Notes: generated by a model from the sequence alone, not told the origin. DNA of 64,000 nt from Pseudomonas sp. (GCF_030150285.1 NZ_JASLGE010000056.1:1-64000), one strand, 5' to 3'. Shown: positions 1 to 7,997, counted from the stretch's first letter. Numbers and translations are program-made.

Positions 1-457
1 GCTCATCGCAGTTATTGCCAGTGCCACTGCGATCAACCACCAGGAAGTCATCCCGCTTTTCGATCGTCAGCACCGGGTGGTGCCAGACGCCGCGATGGTA
101 ATTAATGCCCTGCCTGCCATTACTGACAAAGGCACGGACCAGGCCTGATACAGGTGCGTCGCCAAGGGGCGCGACCACGATCAGAAAGGGGTGGCCGAGC
201 AGCGGTATAAACGCTTGGCTGCCCAGCGGATGGCGCTCCAGCATGCACACTGTGAACGGCATGTCCTGCGCGTCGGCGCGGAAAATGCTGATGATTGCCT
301 TATCGTCCGGCCTGGCCGTTTCGACGTCGGCCAGGCGGTGAAAGCGCCGAGTAGAACCGTTGTTGATCATGAAATGGTCGCTGCCGTCGGTTTCAATGAC
401 ATCACCGAATGGGGCGAAGGCTTCCTTGGTCAGCGGTTCAATCGTCAATGTGCGCAT
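1..457 (-). CDS. allA: Ureidoglycolate lyase AllA, 3' end outside window
   Basis: Releases urea from ureidoglycolate to give glyoxylate, the last step of the allantoin branch of purine breakdown; cytosolic. The visible 152 codons start MRTLTIEPLTKEAFAPFGDV and include GDAPVSGLVRAFVSNGRQGI and the histidine-rich NYHRGVWHHPV, a cupin pattern typical of AllA. The family is about 165-170 residues, so only a short C-terminal tail is missing. The ATG at 457 follows an AGAAGA ribosome-binding sequence. It is the last visible gene of the leftward operon puuE-uraD-alc-allA, separated from alc by 86 bases that hold a REP element. Confidence 0.9.
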   Translation of the reverse strand, partial: MRTLTIEPLTKEAFAPFGDVIETDGSDHFMINNGSTRRFHRLADVETARPDDKAIISIFRADAQDMPFTVCMLERHPLGSQAFIPLLGHPFLIVVAPLGDAPVSGLVRAFVSNGRQGINYHRGVWHHPVLTIEKRDDFLVVDRSGTGNNCDE

Positions 458-502
458 GGTGGTCTTCTTATTCGGGTGTCTGTGGTGTTGCTTCTATCGG
501 TA

Positions 503-539
503 TCGCGAGCAAGCGGGCTAGGCGCGAGCTTGCTCGCGA
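503..539. repeat. REP palindrome of the GCGAGC(AA)GCTCGC type
   Basis: TCGCGAGCAAGC at 503-514 is the exact reverse complement of GCTTGCTCGCGA at 528-539, giving a 12-bp stem and a 13-base loop. This is the core of a dispersed extragenic palindrome common in fluorescent pseudomonads. It lies between alc and allA, inside the operon, where such hairpins often affect mRNA stability. Confidence 0.75.
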
Positions 540-543
540 CCTT

Positions 544-1539
544 TTATCTAGCGACTTTGCCCAGTACGCGCAGGCGGCTCACCCCACCGTCGGGGAACAG
601 GTTGAGGCGAATATGGGTAATGGGCCCCAGGGTGTTGAGCTGTTCGCTGTAGGTGTGCTCGGCGTGCATGTCCATCTTCTGGCTCGGCAACAGTTCGCGC
701 CAAAACAGGCTCTGGGTTTCGATCTGGTTGTCGGTGCCGCCTTTTACAAACGCCCCCTGGATAGAGCAACTGTCCGGGTAGTTGCCTTTGAAGTGCAGCG
801 TGTCGACGATGATTTTCTCGACTTCGCCCGCATGCCCCAGCGCCACGATGACCCAGTCATTGCCGGGGGTGCGGCGCCGTGCAGTCTCCCAGCCGTCGCC
901 CATATTCAGGCCGCGGCCTGGGTTGAGGATGTTGCTCATGCGGCCAAAGTGCTCGTCGGAGCAGGCCAGCGCGCGACCGCCGTTAAGGGCTGCTGCGAGG
1001 TCGATCTGTTCGTTGTCGCCCACCGCAGACCAGTCGCGGAACGGCACGCCATAGACGCGAAGGCGGGCAACGCCGCCGTCCGGGTAGATGTTGAAGCGCA
1101 GGTGACTGAAGGCTTGATCGTTCTGGATCGCGTGGTAGTGATGGCTGTTGCCTTGCAACTCCACAGCCGATAGCACTTCAACCCACTGGGTGTGTTCGGT
1201 GGGTTCACCCTCGGCCAGGAAGCAGGCTTGCAGCGAGGCCGACGGCGGGAAGTTGCCGGTGAAGAACGAGGTGTCGATGTCTACACCTTTGATCGTGCCC
1301 GCAACGCCGAGGCGGATGACGGCACTGTCATAGCCTTCAAAGCGTTTGCGGCGCGACTCCCAGCCGTCCATCCACTTGCCGTTATCATCGAAAACGCCCT
1401 CCTTCCATACGGCCGGGGCTGGCTGGAACAGACGGTTGGCATCGGCGAACCAGTCATCGGTTACCGAGATGATCTTGGTGCCCAGACGGGCGTCGGCCAA
1501 GTTGACGAACTTCTCGAAAGGTATGGGTTGCGCTTTCAT
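544..1539 (-). CDS. alc: Allantoicase
   Basis: Hydrolyses allantoate to ureidoglycolate and urea. At 331 residues it matches bacterial allantoicases (about 330). Two homologous beta-jelly-roll halves are visible: residues 1-165 with RLGTKIISVTDDWFADANRL and IYPDGGVARLRVYG, and residues 185-331 with CSDEHFGRMSNILNPGRG and LFPDGGVSRLRVLG. The twin PDGGV-RLRV-G endings mark the internal duplication. The ATG at 1539 follows AGAAGA. It lies 61 bases downstream of uraD in the same operon. Confidence 0.95.
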   Translation of the reverse strand: MKAQPIPFEKFVNLADARLGTKIISVTDDWFADANRLFQPAPAVWKEGVFDDNGKWMDGWESRRKRFEGYDSAVIRLGVAGTIKGVDIDTSFFTGNFPPSASLQACFLAEGEPTEHTQWVEVLSAVELQGNSHHYHAIQNDQAFSHLRFNIYPDGGVARLRVYGVPFRDWSAVGDNEQIDLAAALNGGRALACSDEHFGRMSNILNPGRGLNMGDGWETARRRTPGNDWVIVALGHAGEVEKIIVDTLHFKGNYPDSCSIQGAFVKGGTDNQIETQSLFWRELLPSQKMDMHAEHTYSEQLNTLGPITHIRLNLFPDGGVSRLRVLGKVAR

Positions 1540-1600
1540 TCTTCTTGTCTGCCTTTGGGTGAGTGGCTGGGGATGCGTGACCGGCCTGTGCCGGGTCGGC

Positions 1601-2116
1601 TTAGAGCTGGCGTAATCGGAACAGGGCGATCTTGTTGATTTCTGCCAGCGCGCACCTGAACTCGGCGTCGGCCGGGTTATGAATGCGCGCCTCGAACGCG
1701 GCGAGGATCTGGTGCCGGTCGCTGCCTTTTACCGCCATGATGAAGGGGAACTTGAACGTGGCTTTGTAGGCATCGTTCAGCTCGGTGAAGCGTTGGAACT
1801 CTTCTTCCGTGCACTGGTGAATACCAGCCCCCGCTTGCTCATGGGTGCTGGCTTCGGTGAGTTGGCCCTGGATGGCGGCTTTGCCTGCCAGGTCCGGGTG
1901 AGCGTTGATCAGGGCCAATTGGCGGGCCGGATCGGCGCTCAGCAAAATGTCACTCATGCGCTGGTGCAGGCTTTCGATGTGGTCGACGCTGGCGTCCAGG
2001 CCCAGGTCATAAGCCTGTTCGGCGACCCAGGGCGAGTGTTCGTAAATGTCGGCAAAGGCTTCGACAAACCCTTCACGGCTGAGGGTCGAAGGCTTGAGGG
2101 TCTTGAAGGCGCTCAT
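1601..2116 (-). CDS. uraD: OHCU decarboxylase UraD
   Basis: Decarboxylates 2-oxo-4-hydroxy-4-carboxy-5-ureidoimidazoline to S-allantoin, the third step from urate. The protein has 171 residues, as usual for the family. INAHPDLAGKAA contains the catalytic His, and KFPFIMAVKG near residue 120 is the other conserved block. The start MSAFKTLKP at 2116 overlaps the puuE stop as ATGA, implying translational coupling; the open frame extends upstream but that part overlaps puuE and is not expected to be translated. Confidence 0.93.
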   Translation of the reverse strand: MSAFKTLKPSTLSREGFVEAFADIYEHSPWVAEQAYDLGLDASVDHIESLHQRMSDILLSADPARQLALINAHPDLAGKAAIQGQLTEASTHEQAGAGIHQCTEEEFQRFTELNDAYKATFKFPFIMAVKGSDRHQILAAFEARIHNPADAEFRCALAEINKIALFRLRQL

Positions 2117-3042
2117 TGGGCAGTCTCGGCAGCAAAAGGGTGGGTGGCGTGCCAGTGGCGGGCGATGTCGACACGACGGGCGAACCACACGTGTTCATGG
2201 CGTTGGGCGTATGCCACAAAACGCTGGAGCGCTGCGAGACGCGCAGGGCGGCCAATGAGGCGGCAATGCAGGCCGATCGATAGCATTTTCGGCGACTCAG
2301 CGCCCTCGGCGTACAGCACATCGAATGCGTCCTTGAGGTACTGAAAAAACTGTTCGCCTGTGTTGAAGCCCTGCGCTTGGGTAAAGCGCATGTCGTTGGT
2401 GTCCAGGGTGTACGGAATCACCAGGTGCGGCTTGCCGGCGGGCGTGTTCGGCTCCCAGTAGGGCAGGTCATCGTCGTAGGTATCGCTGTCATACAAAAAA
2501 CCGCCTTCCTCCATCACCAGCCGCCGGGTATTGGGGCCGGTGCGGCCGGTGTACCAGCCCAGCGGGCGCTCACCGGTCAGTTCAGTGAGGATGCGGATGG
2601 CTTCGAGCATGTGCTCGCGCTCCAGTGATTCATCCATGTACTGGTAGTCAATCCAGCGGTAGCCGTGGCTACAAATCTCGTGGCCGGCGGTGACCATGGC
2701 GCGGATCACCTCGGGGTGGCGCTGTGCGGCCATCGCCACGGCAAACACCGTGAGCGGCACGTCGGCCTCTTTGAACAGGTTAAGAATTCGCCATACGCCT
2801 GCACGGCTGCCGTATTCGTACAGCGATTCCATGCTCATGTTGCGCGCCCCCTGCAGCGGCTGCGCGGTCACCATTTCAGAGAGGAACGCTTCCGATTCCA
2901 GGTCGCCGTGAAGCAGGTTGCGCTCGCCACCCTCTTCGTAATTGAGCACGAAAGACAGCGCGATGCGGGCGTTGCCCGGCCAGTGCGGATGGGGAGGGTT
3001 CGGACCGTAACCAATCAAGTCGCGTGGGTAGTCGGCGCTCAC
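2113..3042 (-). CDS. puuE: Allantoinase PuuE (polysaccharide deacetylase fold)
   Basis: Cofactor-independent allantoinase that opens allantoin to allantoate. The protein has 309 residues with a NodB/polysaccharide-deacetylase fold: LNYEEGGERNLLHGD near the N-terminus, HEICSHGYRWIDYQYM in the middle and GWYTGRTGPNTRRL after it, all typical of PuuE. I place the start at the GTG at 3042 (VSADYPRDLIGYG), which has AGGAAG about 9 bases upstream; an upstream ATG would add 18 residues foreign to the family. First gene of the leftward ureide operon. Confidence 0.93.
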   Translation of the reverse strand: MSADYPRDLIGYGPNPPHPHWPGNARIALSFVLNYEEGGERNLLHGDLESEAFLSEMVTAQPLQGARNMSMESLYEYGSRAGVWRILNLFKEADVPLTVFAVAMAAQRHPEVIRAMVTAGHEICSHGYRWIDYQYMDESLEREHMLEAIRILTELTGERPLGWYTGRTGPNTRRLVMEEGGFLYDSDTYDDDLPYWEPNTPAGKPHLVIPYTLDTNDMRFTQAQGFNTGEQFFQYLKDAFDVLYAEGAESPKMLSIGLHCRLIGRPARLAALQRFVAYAQRHEHVWFARRVDIARHWHATHPFAAETAQ

Positions 3043-3108
3043 TACAGGCTTCCTTTTTGTGGGTGTTGGCAGTCGCCTGGCGAGGCCTGGCATCAATGCG
3101 TCGACTGA

Positions 3109-3118
3109 TTGTATACAA
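3109..3118. promoter_or_regulatory. TTGTATACAA operator candidate, puuE side
   Basis: Perfect 10-bp palindrome TTGTATACAA, 67 bases upstream of the puuE start, in the divergent puuE-uraH intergenic region (3043-3413), which otherwise holds no gene. A TnGT-n2-ACnA core is typical of FCD-type GntR regulators. The presumed regulator is not in this window. The function is inferred from position and symmetry. Confidence 0.5.
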
Positions 3119-3302
3119 CTTAATAATTTCTTTGTAACCCTTATTTTTCACATTTCTCGTTTTTGTTGTTCTAAAGGAGGGGTTTTATAAAAGCTGTCTG
3201 AGTGGTCAGCTTGTGAATGGCAAGTCTTTATAGCATGGCTGTTTCAGCGCGATCGGAGACTGGTATTTTTGGTTGAAGGCGGCCGCTGAAAGCGAATATT
3301 AA

Positions 3303-3312
3303 TTGTGTACAA
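3303..3312. promoter_or_regulatory. TTGTGTACAA operator candidate, uraH side
   Basis: AATTGTGTACAATT at 3301-3314 is palindromic except at the central pair. It matches the puuE-side site at 9 of 10 core positions and lies about 100 bases upstream of uraH. Two similar sites in one divergent promoter region suggest one regulator controls both operons. Confidence 0.48.
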
Positions 3313-3413
3313 TTTCTTCTGTAAGTGTCTTAATCCTGCATCGCCGGCTCACTGAGTGCGCTTCAACGCGTGCCGGCAGTACTCATTCACTGGATTGGGA
3401 GGTCGAAAAATCT

Positions 3414-3767
3414 ATGGGACGTTTGACTACGCACGTGCTGGATGCCGCACACGGTTGCCCTGGCAGCTCAATCAAGGTCGAGGTGTTTCGCGTTGAAGGT
3501 GCGCAATTGACGAAGGTGGCCACGGCACTGACCAACAGTGACGGCCGGTGCGACGCGCCGCTGTTGCAAGGGGATGATTACCGTAATGGGGTGTATCAGG
3601 TGCAGTTCAGTGCCGGTGACTACTACCGGGCACGGGGTGTGCAACTGCCGGAACCGGCCTTTCTGGATGTGGTGGTACTGCGTTTTGGCATCAGTGCTGC
3701 GCAAGATCATTACCACGTACCGCTGTTGATCTCGCCGTACAGTTACTCGACCTATCGCGGGAGTTAA
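3414..3767 (+). CDS. uraH: 5-hydroxyisourate hydrolase (transthyretin-like)
   Basis: Converts 5-hydroxyisourate to OHCU, the substrate of UraD. It has 117 residues, starts GRLTTHVLDAAHGCPG and ends YSYSTYRGS; the terminal YRGS tetrapeptide and the N-terminal HVLD block are the signature active-site motifs separating this enzyme from vertebrate transthyretin. ATG at 3414 is chosen because GGGAGG lies about 10 bases upstream and it gives the family length; 37 further codons upstream are open but lack family similarity. Transcribed divergently from puuE-uraD-alc-allA. Confidence 0.93.
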   Translation: MGRLTTHVLDAAHGCPGSSIKVEVFRVEGAQLTKVATALTNSDGRCDAPLLQGDDYRNGVYQVQFSAGDYYRARGVQLPEPAFLDVVVLRFGISAAQDHYHVPLLISPYSYSTYRGS

Positions 3768-3795
3768 GTGTTATCGAGCTGCGCATGTGGTTTTT

Positions 3796-3821
3796 GCCCG
3801 CTCACACTGCGGGCTTTTTTT
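3796..3821 (+). terminator. Intrinsic terminator after uraH
   Basis: GCCCGC, a 7-base loop and GCGGGC, followed by seven T. It lies 29 bases after the uraH stop. Confidence 0.85.
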
Positions 3822-3834
3822 CGCTTGAAACGGT

Positions 3835-3870
3835 CATCTGCAGGCGCAACCAGGTTCGCGCCTACAGATG
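3835..3870. repeat. 36-bp imperfect extragenic palindrome
   Basis: CATCTGCAGGCGC at the left is matched by GCGCCTACAGATG on the right with one mismatch. It sits between the convergent uraH and lysE-type genes. This is the GTAGGCGC-type REP family, distinct from the element at 503-539. Confidence 0.55.
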
Positions 3871-3886
3871 CAGAGGGTTGTGTGAG

Positions 3887-4513
3887 TCAGCGGCTCAGCA
3901 GTGACGCCGTGCCAGCCATGCCGAACAGCCCGGCGCTGATACGGTTGAACCAGCTCTGGCCCTTGCCGCTGCGCAAGTAACCCGCAGCGCCGTGGGCTCC
4001 CAGGCCATAGGCCAGTTTGCAGAGCAGGTCGAGCACGGTCCACGTCGCAATCATCACCAGCAACTGCGCCAGAAAGGGCTGTTGCGGGTTCAGGAACTGC
4101 GGCAGAAAGGCGGCAAAGAACAGAATGTCTTTGGGGTTGCTCGCGCCCAGCACAAACGCCCGCCCAAACAGTGCACTAAAGCGCGGAGCAGGCGCGGCTT
4201 CAGGCACGGCCGTGGCGGTGGCGGGTTGGCGTGACTGCTTCCAGCTTTGCCAGGCCAAGTAAAACAGGTACAGCGCGCCAACGATTTTCAGGGCGCTGAA
4301 CAGTTGCTCCGACGCTAACAGCAGCGCGCCCAGGCCCAGGGCCGACGCGCTGAGCAGGCAAATCGAGGCCGACACGCCTCCCACAAAAGCCGGATATGAA
4401 CGGCGCAGGCCGTAATTCAAGCTGTTGCTGATCATCAATAAAGACAGTGGCCCCGGGATCAGGATGACCACCAATGCCGCGCTGCTGAACAGCAGCCAGG
4501 TTTCCAGACTCAT
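3887..4513 (-). CDS. LysE/RhtB family amino-acid exporter
   Basis: Inner-membrane exporter of amino acids or related small molecules. It has 208 residues and about six hydrophobic segments. The N-terminal VVILIPGPLSLLMISNSL carries the conserved PGP of the family; ASNPKDILFFAAFLPQF in the second half is also characteristic. The start MSLETW at 4513 has GGAGGG five bases upstream, better than the in-frame ATGs six and four codons earlier. A TTTGTATACAAA palindrome 56 bases upstream is its likely operator. The substrate cannot be read from sequence. Confidence 0.88.
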   Translation of the reverse strand: MSLETWLLFSSAALVVILIPGPLSLLMISNSLNYGLRRSYPAFVGGVSASICLLSASALGLGALLLASEQLFSALKIVGALYLFYLAWQSWKQSRQPATATAVPEAAPAPRFSALFGRAFVLGASNPKDILFFAAFLPQFLNPQQPFLAQLLVMIATWTVLDLLCKLAYGLGAHGAAGYLRSGKGQSWFNRISAGLFGMAGTASLLSR

Positions 4514-4568
4514 TTTGCCCTCCATGTACAAACGCCCAGCGCAATTGCTGGGTAAGCTGATTTATGCG

Positions 4569-4580
4569 TTTGTATACAAA
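4569..4580. promoter_or_regulatory. TTTGTATACAAA palindrome upstream of the exporter gene
   Basis: Perfect 12-bp palindrome between marR (stop at 4612) and the LysE-type gene (start at 4513). Its core is identical to the site at 3109-3118. It could bind the MarR protein encoded next to it, or the same GntR-type factor proposed for the ureide genes. A small hairpin, CCCAGC-n6-GCTGGG at 4535-4552, follows it in the leader. Confidence 0.45.
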
Positions 4581-4611
4581 TAAAGCAAGTATTGTTTTCA
4601 ATTATTCCCCG

Positions 4612-5052
4612 TCAGGGCCAGCGGCTTTGTCCCAGTGCGGTGTTGATCGTCAGCCAACCATTCACGGCGTCTTCACCCGCTTGGGCAAACACCCGCTGCA
4701 GCAATTTGACCTGCTCGCGACGCAAGTTTTTCTCAAAGCGCACACCTTCTGTGGTCAGTTCCAGCAGGCGTTTACGTTTGTCGGTTTCGGGGGCCACGCT
4801 GCGCACCAGGTTCATTTCAATCAGTTGGCGCAACGGTGTGTTGAGGGCTTGCTTGCTGACCCCCAGCAGGGTCAGCAGTTCTTTGACGCTGACGCCGGGG
4901 TGATGGGCGATAAAAAAAACGATGCGCTGGTGAACCCGGCTCAACCCGCGACGGGCCAGCATTTCGTCCGCCTTGGCGGTAAATGCTTGATAGCCAAAGA
5001 AGAAGGCTTCCATGGCGGCACGCTGAGTGGTCGGATTTTTAAGGTCAAGCAT
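4612..5052 (-). CDS. MarR family transcriptional regulator
   Basis: A 146-residue winged-helix regulator. HHPGVSVKELLTLLGVSKQA (residues about 50-70) is the helix-turn-helix with the recognition helix, followed by the wing ETDKRKRLLELTTEG; RVHQRIVFFIAHH is the preceding dimer and DNA-binding helix. It is divergent from the aminotransferase gene, with 82 bases between starts, and upstream of the LysE exporter in the same direction, so both are candidate targets. The ligand is unknown. Confidence 0.88.
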   Translation of the reverse strand: MLDLKNPTTQRAAMEAFFFGYQAFTAKADEMLARRGLSRVHQRIVFFIAHHPGVSVKELLTLLGVSKQALNTPLRQLIEMNLVRSVAPETDKRKRLLELTTEGVRFEKNLRREQVKLLQRVFAQAGEDAVNGWLTINTALGQSRWP

Positions 5053-5134
5053 ATTGACGTATCTAGGCTTCGCGGCGTAATTTCGGTCAATCAGTTTGAC
5101 TTATTTCCAATTACTTCCGCTACCGGTGATCTGT

Positions 5135-6301
5135 ATGGCCTTCTCCGAACGTGTTTCCCGCCTGAAAAGCTCTTTGATTCGCGAAATTCTGGCTGCGGCC
5201 CAATGTCCGGAAGTCATGTCCTTTGCAGGCGGTCTGCCGGCGGAAGAAATGCTCCCCAAGGTCGACTGGACCGACATGCCCGCTTCGATGGGCCAATACG
5301 GCATGAGCGAAGGCGAGCCGGCGCTGCGTGAAGTGCTGGCCGCCGAAGCGCGCAAATTGGGTGTGAATTGCGAAGCCAGCCAGGTGATGGTCCTCAGCGG
5401 TTCGCAACAAGCCCTCGACCTGGCCGCCAAGCTGTACATCGACAAGGGCACCGAGATCATGCTCGAAGCCCCGACTTACCTGGCGGCCCTGCAAATTTTC
5501 CAACTGTTCGGTGCGCAATGCCTGACCTTCCCGCTGCAGGCCGACGGCCCGGACCTGGCGGCCCTGCGTGTTGAGCTGCAAAAGCATTCGCCTGCGTTTA
5601 TCTACCTGATCCCGACTTTCCAGAACCCTTCAGCCGTGCGCTACAGCGAAGCCAAGCGTGACGCCGTTGCCGCGCTGCTGGACGAGTTCGGGGTGACCTT
5701 GATCGAAGACGAGCCGTACCGTGAACTGAACTTTGACGGCGGCAGCGCTACGCCGATCGTCAGTCGCCTGAAAAAGGCCAGCTGGATCTACACCGGTACC
5801 GTGTCGAAAACCCTGCTGCCGGGTCTGCGCGTGGGTTTCCTGATTGCCAGCCCAGACCTGTTCCCGCATTTGCTGCGCCTTAAGCAATCGGCGGACTTGC
5901 ACACCAACCGTATCGGCCAATGGCAAGCCTTGCAGTGGATCGGCACCGAGAAAATGGACAGTCACCTGGCCGAGTTGCGTGATTTCTATCGTGTACGCCG
6001 TGACAGTTTCCAGTTGGCGCTGGAAGAACACTTCTCGGACCTGGCCGACTGGCATGTGCCACAGGGCGGGCTGTTCTTCTGGCTGACCCTCAAGCAGCCC
6101 TTCGACACCCGCACGTTGCTCAAGCCGGCGCTGGAACAGAACGTTGCGTTTATGCCGGGCGAACCGTTCTTCGCCAACCCGGACGAAAACGTTGGCAGCC
6201 TGCGCCTGAACTTCAGTCACATTGACCCTGCGCGTTTGCACGAAGGGTTGAAGCGACTGGCAACTGTTATTCGCCAGGCACAGGCTGCCCAGGTGGCTTA
6301 A
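5135..6301 (+). CDS. PLP-dependent class I/II aminotransferase
   Basis: Fold-type I aminotransferase of 388 residues, in the group of 2-aminoadipate/MocR-like aminotransferases without a DNA-binding domain. MSFAGGLPAEEMLP near residue 28 binds substrate, QYGMSEGEPALREVL follows, the PLP-binding stretch is LIPTFQNPSA with LIEDEPYREL, and GTVSKTLLPGLRVGF contains the Schiff-base lysine. The start MAFSERVSRLK at 5135 is preferred to an ATG-less extension 13 codons upstream. GST follows 10 bases later, so the two are probably cotranscribed. The substrate is undetermined. Confidence 0.87.
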   Translation: MAFSERVSRLKSSLIREILAAAQCPEVMSFAGGLPAEEMLPKVDWTDMPASMGQYGMSEGEPALREVLAAEARKLGVNCEASQVMVLSGSQQALDLAAKLYIDKGTEIMLEAPTYLAALQIFQLFGAQCLTFPLQADGPDLAALRVELQKHSPAFIYLIPTFQNPSAVRYSEAKRDAVAALLDEFGVTLIEDEPYRELNFDGGSATPIVSRLKKASWIYTGTVSKTLLPGLRVGFLIASPDLFPHLLRLKQSADLHTNRIGQWQALQWIGTEKMDSHLAELRDFYRVRRDSFQLALEEHFSDLADWHVPQGGLFFWLTLKQPFDTRTLLKPALEQNVAFMPGEPFFANPDENVGSLRLNFSHIDPARLHEGLKRLATVIRQAQAAQVA

Positions 6302-6311
6302 GGGAGTTGCG

Positions 6312-6914
6312 ATGCTCAAGGTTTACGGCGATTACAACTCGGGCAACTGTTACAAGGTCAAGTTGATGCTGCATTTGCTGGGCCTTGAGTATCAGTGGCA
6401 ACCGGTGAACATTCTGAACGGAGAAACTGCCACCGCGCAGTTTCTGGCAAAAAACCCGAACGGCAAAGTGCCTGTGCTGGAGCTCGATGACGGCACGTGT
6501 TTGTGGGAGTCCAATGCGATTCTCAACTACTTGGCCGATGCCAGCGAATTTCTGCCTACTGAGCCGCGCTTGCGCACGCAAGTGCTGCAATGGCAGTTTT
6601 TCGAGCAGTACAGCCATGAGCCGTACATTGCGGTCGCGCGGTTTATCGAGTTTTACCTGGGGTTGCCCGAAGCGCGACGTGAGGAGTACCGCGCGTTACA
6701 GAAACGCGGGTACAAGGCGTTGGATGTAATGGAGCAGCAGCTTGAACGCACGCCGTATCTGGTGGGTGACCGTTACTCCATTGCGGATGTAACGCTCTAC
6801 GCTTACACCCATGTGGCGCACCAGGGCGGGTTTGATTTGAGCGCTTACCCGGCCATTCAGGCCTGGTTGCAGCGGGTGGCCAGCCACCCTCGGCATGTCA
6901 GCATGCTGGGCTGA
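6312..6914 (+). CDS. Glutathione S-transferase family protein
   Basis: A 200-residue cytosolic GST. The thioredoxin-like N-terminal domain has YNSGNCYKVKLMLHLLG, NPNGKVPVLELDDG (cis-Pro that binds glutathione) and LWESNAILNYLA; the helical C-terminal domain has YSIADVTLYAYTH with the conserved N-cap aspartate. It follows the aminotransferase by 10 bases and is closed by a strong terminator. The conjugated substrate is unknown. Confidence 0.9.
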   Translation: MLKVYGDYNSGNCYKVKLMLHLLGLEYQWQPVNILNGETATAQFLAKNPNGKVPVLELDDGTCLWESNAILNYLADASEFLPTEPRLRTQVLQWQFFEQYSHEPYIAVARFIEFYLGLPEARREEYRALQKRGYKALDVMEQQLERTPYLVGDRYSIADVTLYAYTHVAHQGGFDLSAYPAIQAWLQRVASHPRHVSMLG

Positions 6915-6930
6915 GTTCATCTCATCCACT

Positions 6931-6956
6931 AAAAACCGGCCAAGAGCCGGTTTTTT
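6931..6956. terminator. Bidirectional intrinsic terminator
   Basis: ACCGGC-CAAGA-GCCGGT, with five A to the left and six T to the right. It serves both the GST gene (+) and the convergent glutaredoxin-like gene (-). Confidence 0.88.
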
Positions 6957-6965
6957 GTGGTCGGG

Positions 6966-7337
6966 TCATACCGTCGCGAACCGCTGGTTCAGGTAATCGA
7001 TGATGGCCTTGGACTCATACATCCAGGTGGTTTTGCCGTCTTCTTCGATCCGCAGGCAGGGCACCTTGATCTTGCCTCCTTGCTCCAGCAGTGTCTGGCG
7101 GTCTTGCTCGTTGTGCTTGGCATCACGCAGGGCCACTGGCACATTCAGGCGGCGCAGGGTGCGGCGGGTTTTCACGCAGAACGGGCAGGCGTGGAACTGG
7201 TACAGGGTCAGGCCTTTGGCGGCAAGATCAACCTGAGCCTGAGCGGCAGCCGTACGCTGCTTTTTGCCGGGGCGGGTCAGAAAATCGCCAGCGATGATCA
7301 ACTGGCCCAGGCCGACGCGAAGCGCTTTGATAAACAC
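6966..7337 (-). CDS. Glutaredoxin family protein (Grx/GST-N fold)
   Basis: A 123-residue thiol-disulfide protein. After about 45 basic and hydrophobic residues comes the redox motif in YQFHACPFCVKTRRTLRR (CPFC), then IKVPCLRIEEDG with the cis-proline and YESKAIIDYLNQRF. The start is the GTG at 7337 (VFIKALRVGLGQ), with GAGG 8-11 bases upstream. The N-terminal hydrophobic segment may act as a membrane anchor. Convergent with the GST gene and downstream of folE, from which it is separated by a terminator. Confidence 0.82.
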   Translation of the reverse strand: MFIKALRVGLGQLIIAGDFLTRPGKKQRTAAAQAQVDLAAKGLTLYQFHACPFCVKTRRTLRRLNVPVALRDAKHNEQDRQTLLEQGGKIKVPCLRIEEDGKTTWMYESKAIIDYLNQRFATV

Positions 7338-7394
7338 AGTAAAAGCCTCATGGGCAGGAAATAAGAGAAGAAGCTTACCTGAAATCGCCAGGCA

Positions 7395-7420
7395 GAAAAA
7401 AACCGGCGCCAAACGCCGGT
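7395..7420 (-). terminator. Terminator after folE
   Basis: Read leftward: ACCGGCG, a 5-base loop and CGCCGGT, followed by seven T (the A run at 7395-7401). It lies 17 bases past the folE stop. Confidence 0.85.
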
Positions 7421-7436
7421 TTTCCGGTTGCCTGAG

Positions 7437-7997
7437 TTATTTGATCAGGCTGAGAAACTCGCTGCGCGTGGCAGCGTTTTCACGGAACTCGCCCAGCATC
7501 ACCGAGGTGATCATCGACGAATTTTGCTTCTCGACGCCGCGCATCATCATGCACATGTGTTTGGCTTCGATCACCACGGCCACGCCTAGCGCGCCGGTGA
7601 CTTGCATCACCGCGTCGGCAATCTGACGGCTCAGGTTTTCCTGGATCTGCAAGCGTCGGGCGTACATATCGACAATGCGTGCGACTTTCGACAAGCCCAA
7701 CACTTTGCCGCTCGGAATGTAAGCCACGTGAGCCTTGCCGATAAACGGCAACAGGTGGTGTTCGCACAGCGAGTAAAGCTCGATGTCCTTGACCAGCACC
7801 ATTTCGCTGTTATCAGAGCTGAACAGGGCACCGTTGGTGACTTCTTCGAGGGTCTGCTCATAGCCGCGGCACAGGTACTGCATGGCCTTGGCGGCACGTT
7901 TGGGTGTGTCCAGCAGGCCTTCACGGGAGACGTCTTCGCCAAGCTGACCGAGGATGGCGGTGTAATTTTGTTCCAATGTCACAGGGCTGTTTTCCAT
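7437..7997 (-). CDS. folE: GTP cyclohydrolase I
   Basis: Makes 7,8-dihydroneopterin triphosphate from GTP, the entry to folate and other pterins. It has 186 residues. The zinc site is Cys78 and His81 in YSLCEHHLLPFIG plus Cys149 in EAKHMCMMMRGVEK; GKVLGLSKVARIVDMYARR is the conserved core block. The start MENSPVTLEQNY at 7997 gives the family length; upstream in-frame starts would add up to 16 unconserved residues. It is a single-gene unit followed by a terminator. Confidence 0.95.
   Translation of the reverse strand: MENSPVTLEQNYTAILGQLGEDVSREGLLDTPKRAAKAMQYLCRGYEQTLEEVTNGALFSSDNSEMVLVKDIELYSLCEHHLLPFIGKAHVAYIPSGKVLGLSKVARIVDMYARRLQIQENLSRQIADAVMQVTGALGVAVVIEAKHMCMMMRGVEKQNSSMITSVMLGEFRENAATRSEFLSLIK

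Noticed and set aside
409..1173. Long plus-strand open frame across allantoicase
   Set aside because: Fully antisense to the well-supported alc gene; high GC at third positions gives such frames.
4564..5331. 255-codon plus-strand frame
   Set aside because: Antisense to the MarR gene and overlapping the aminotransferase start; no family resemblance.
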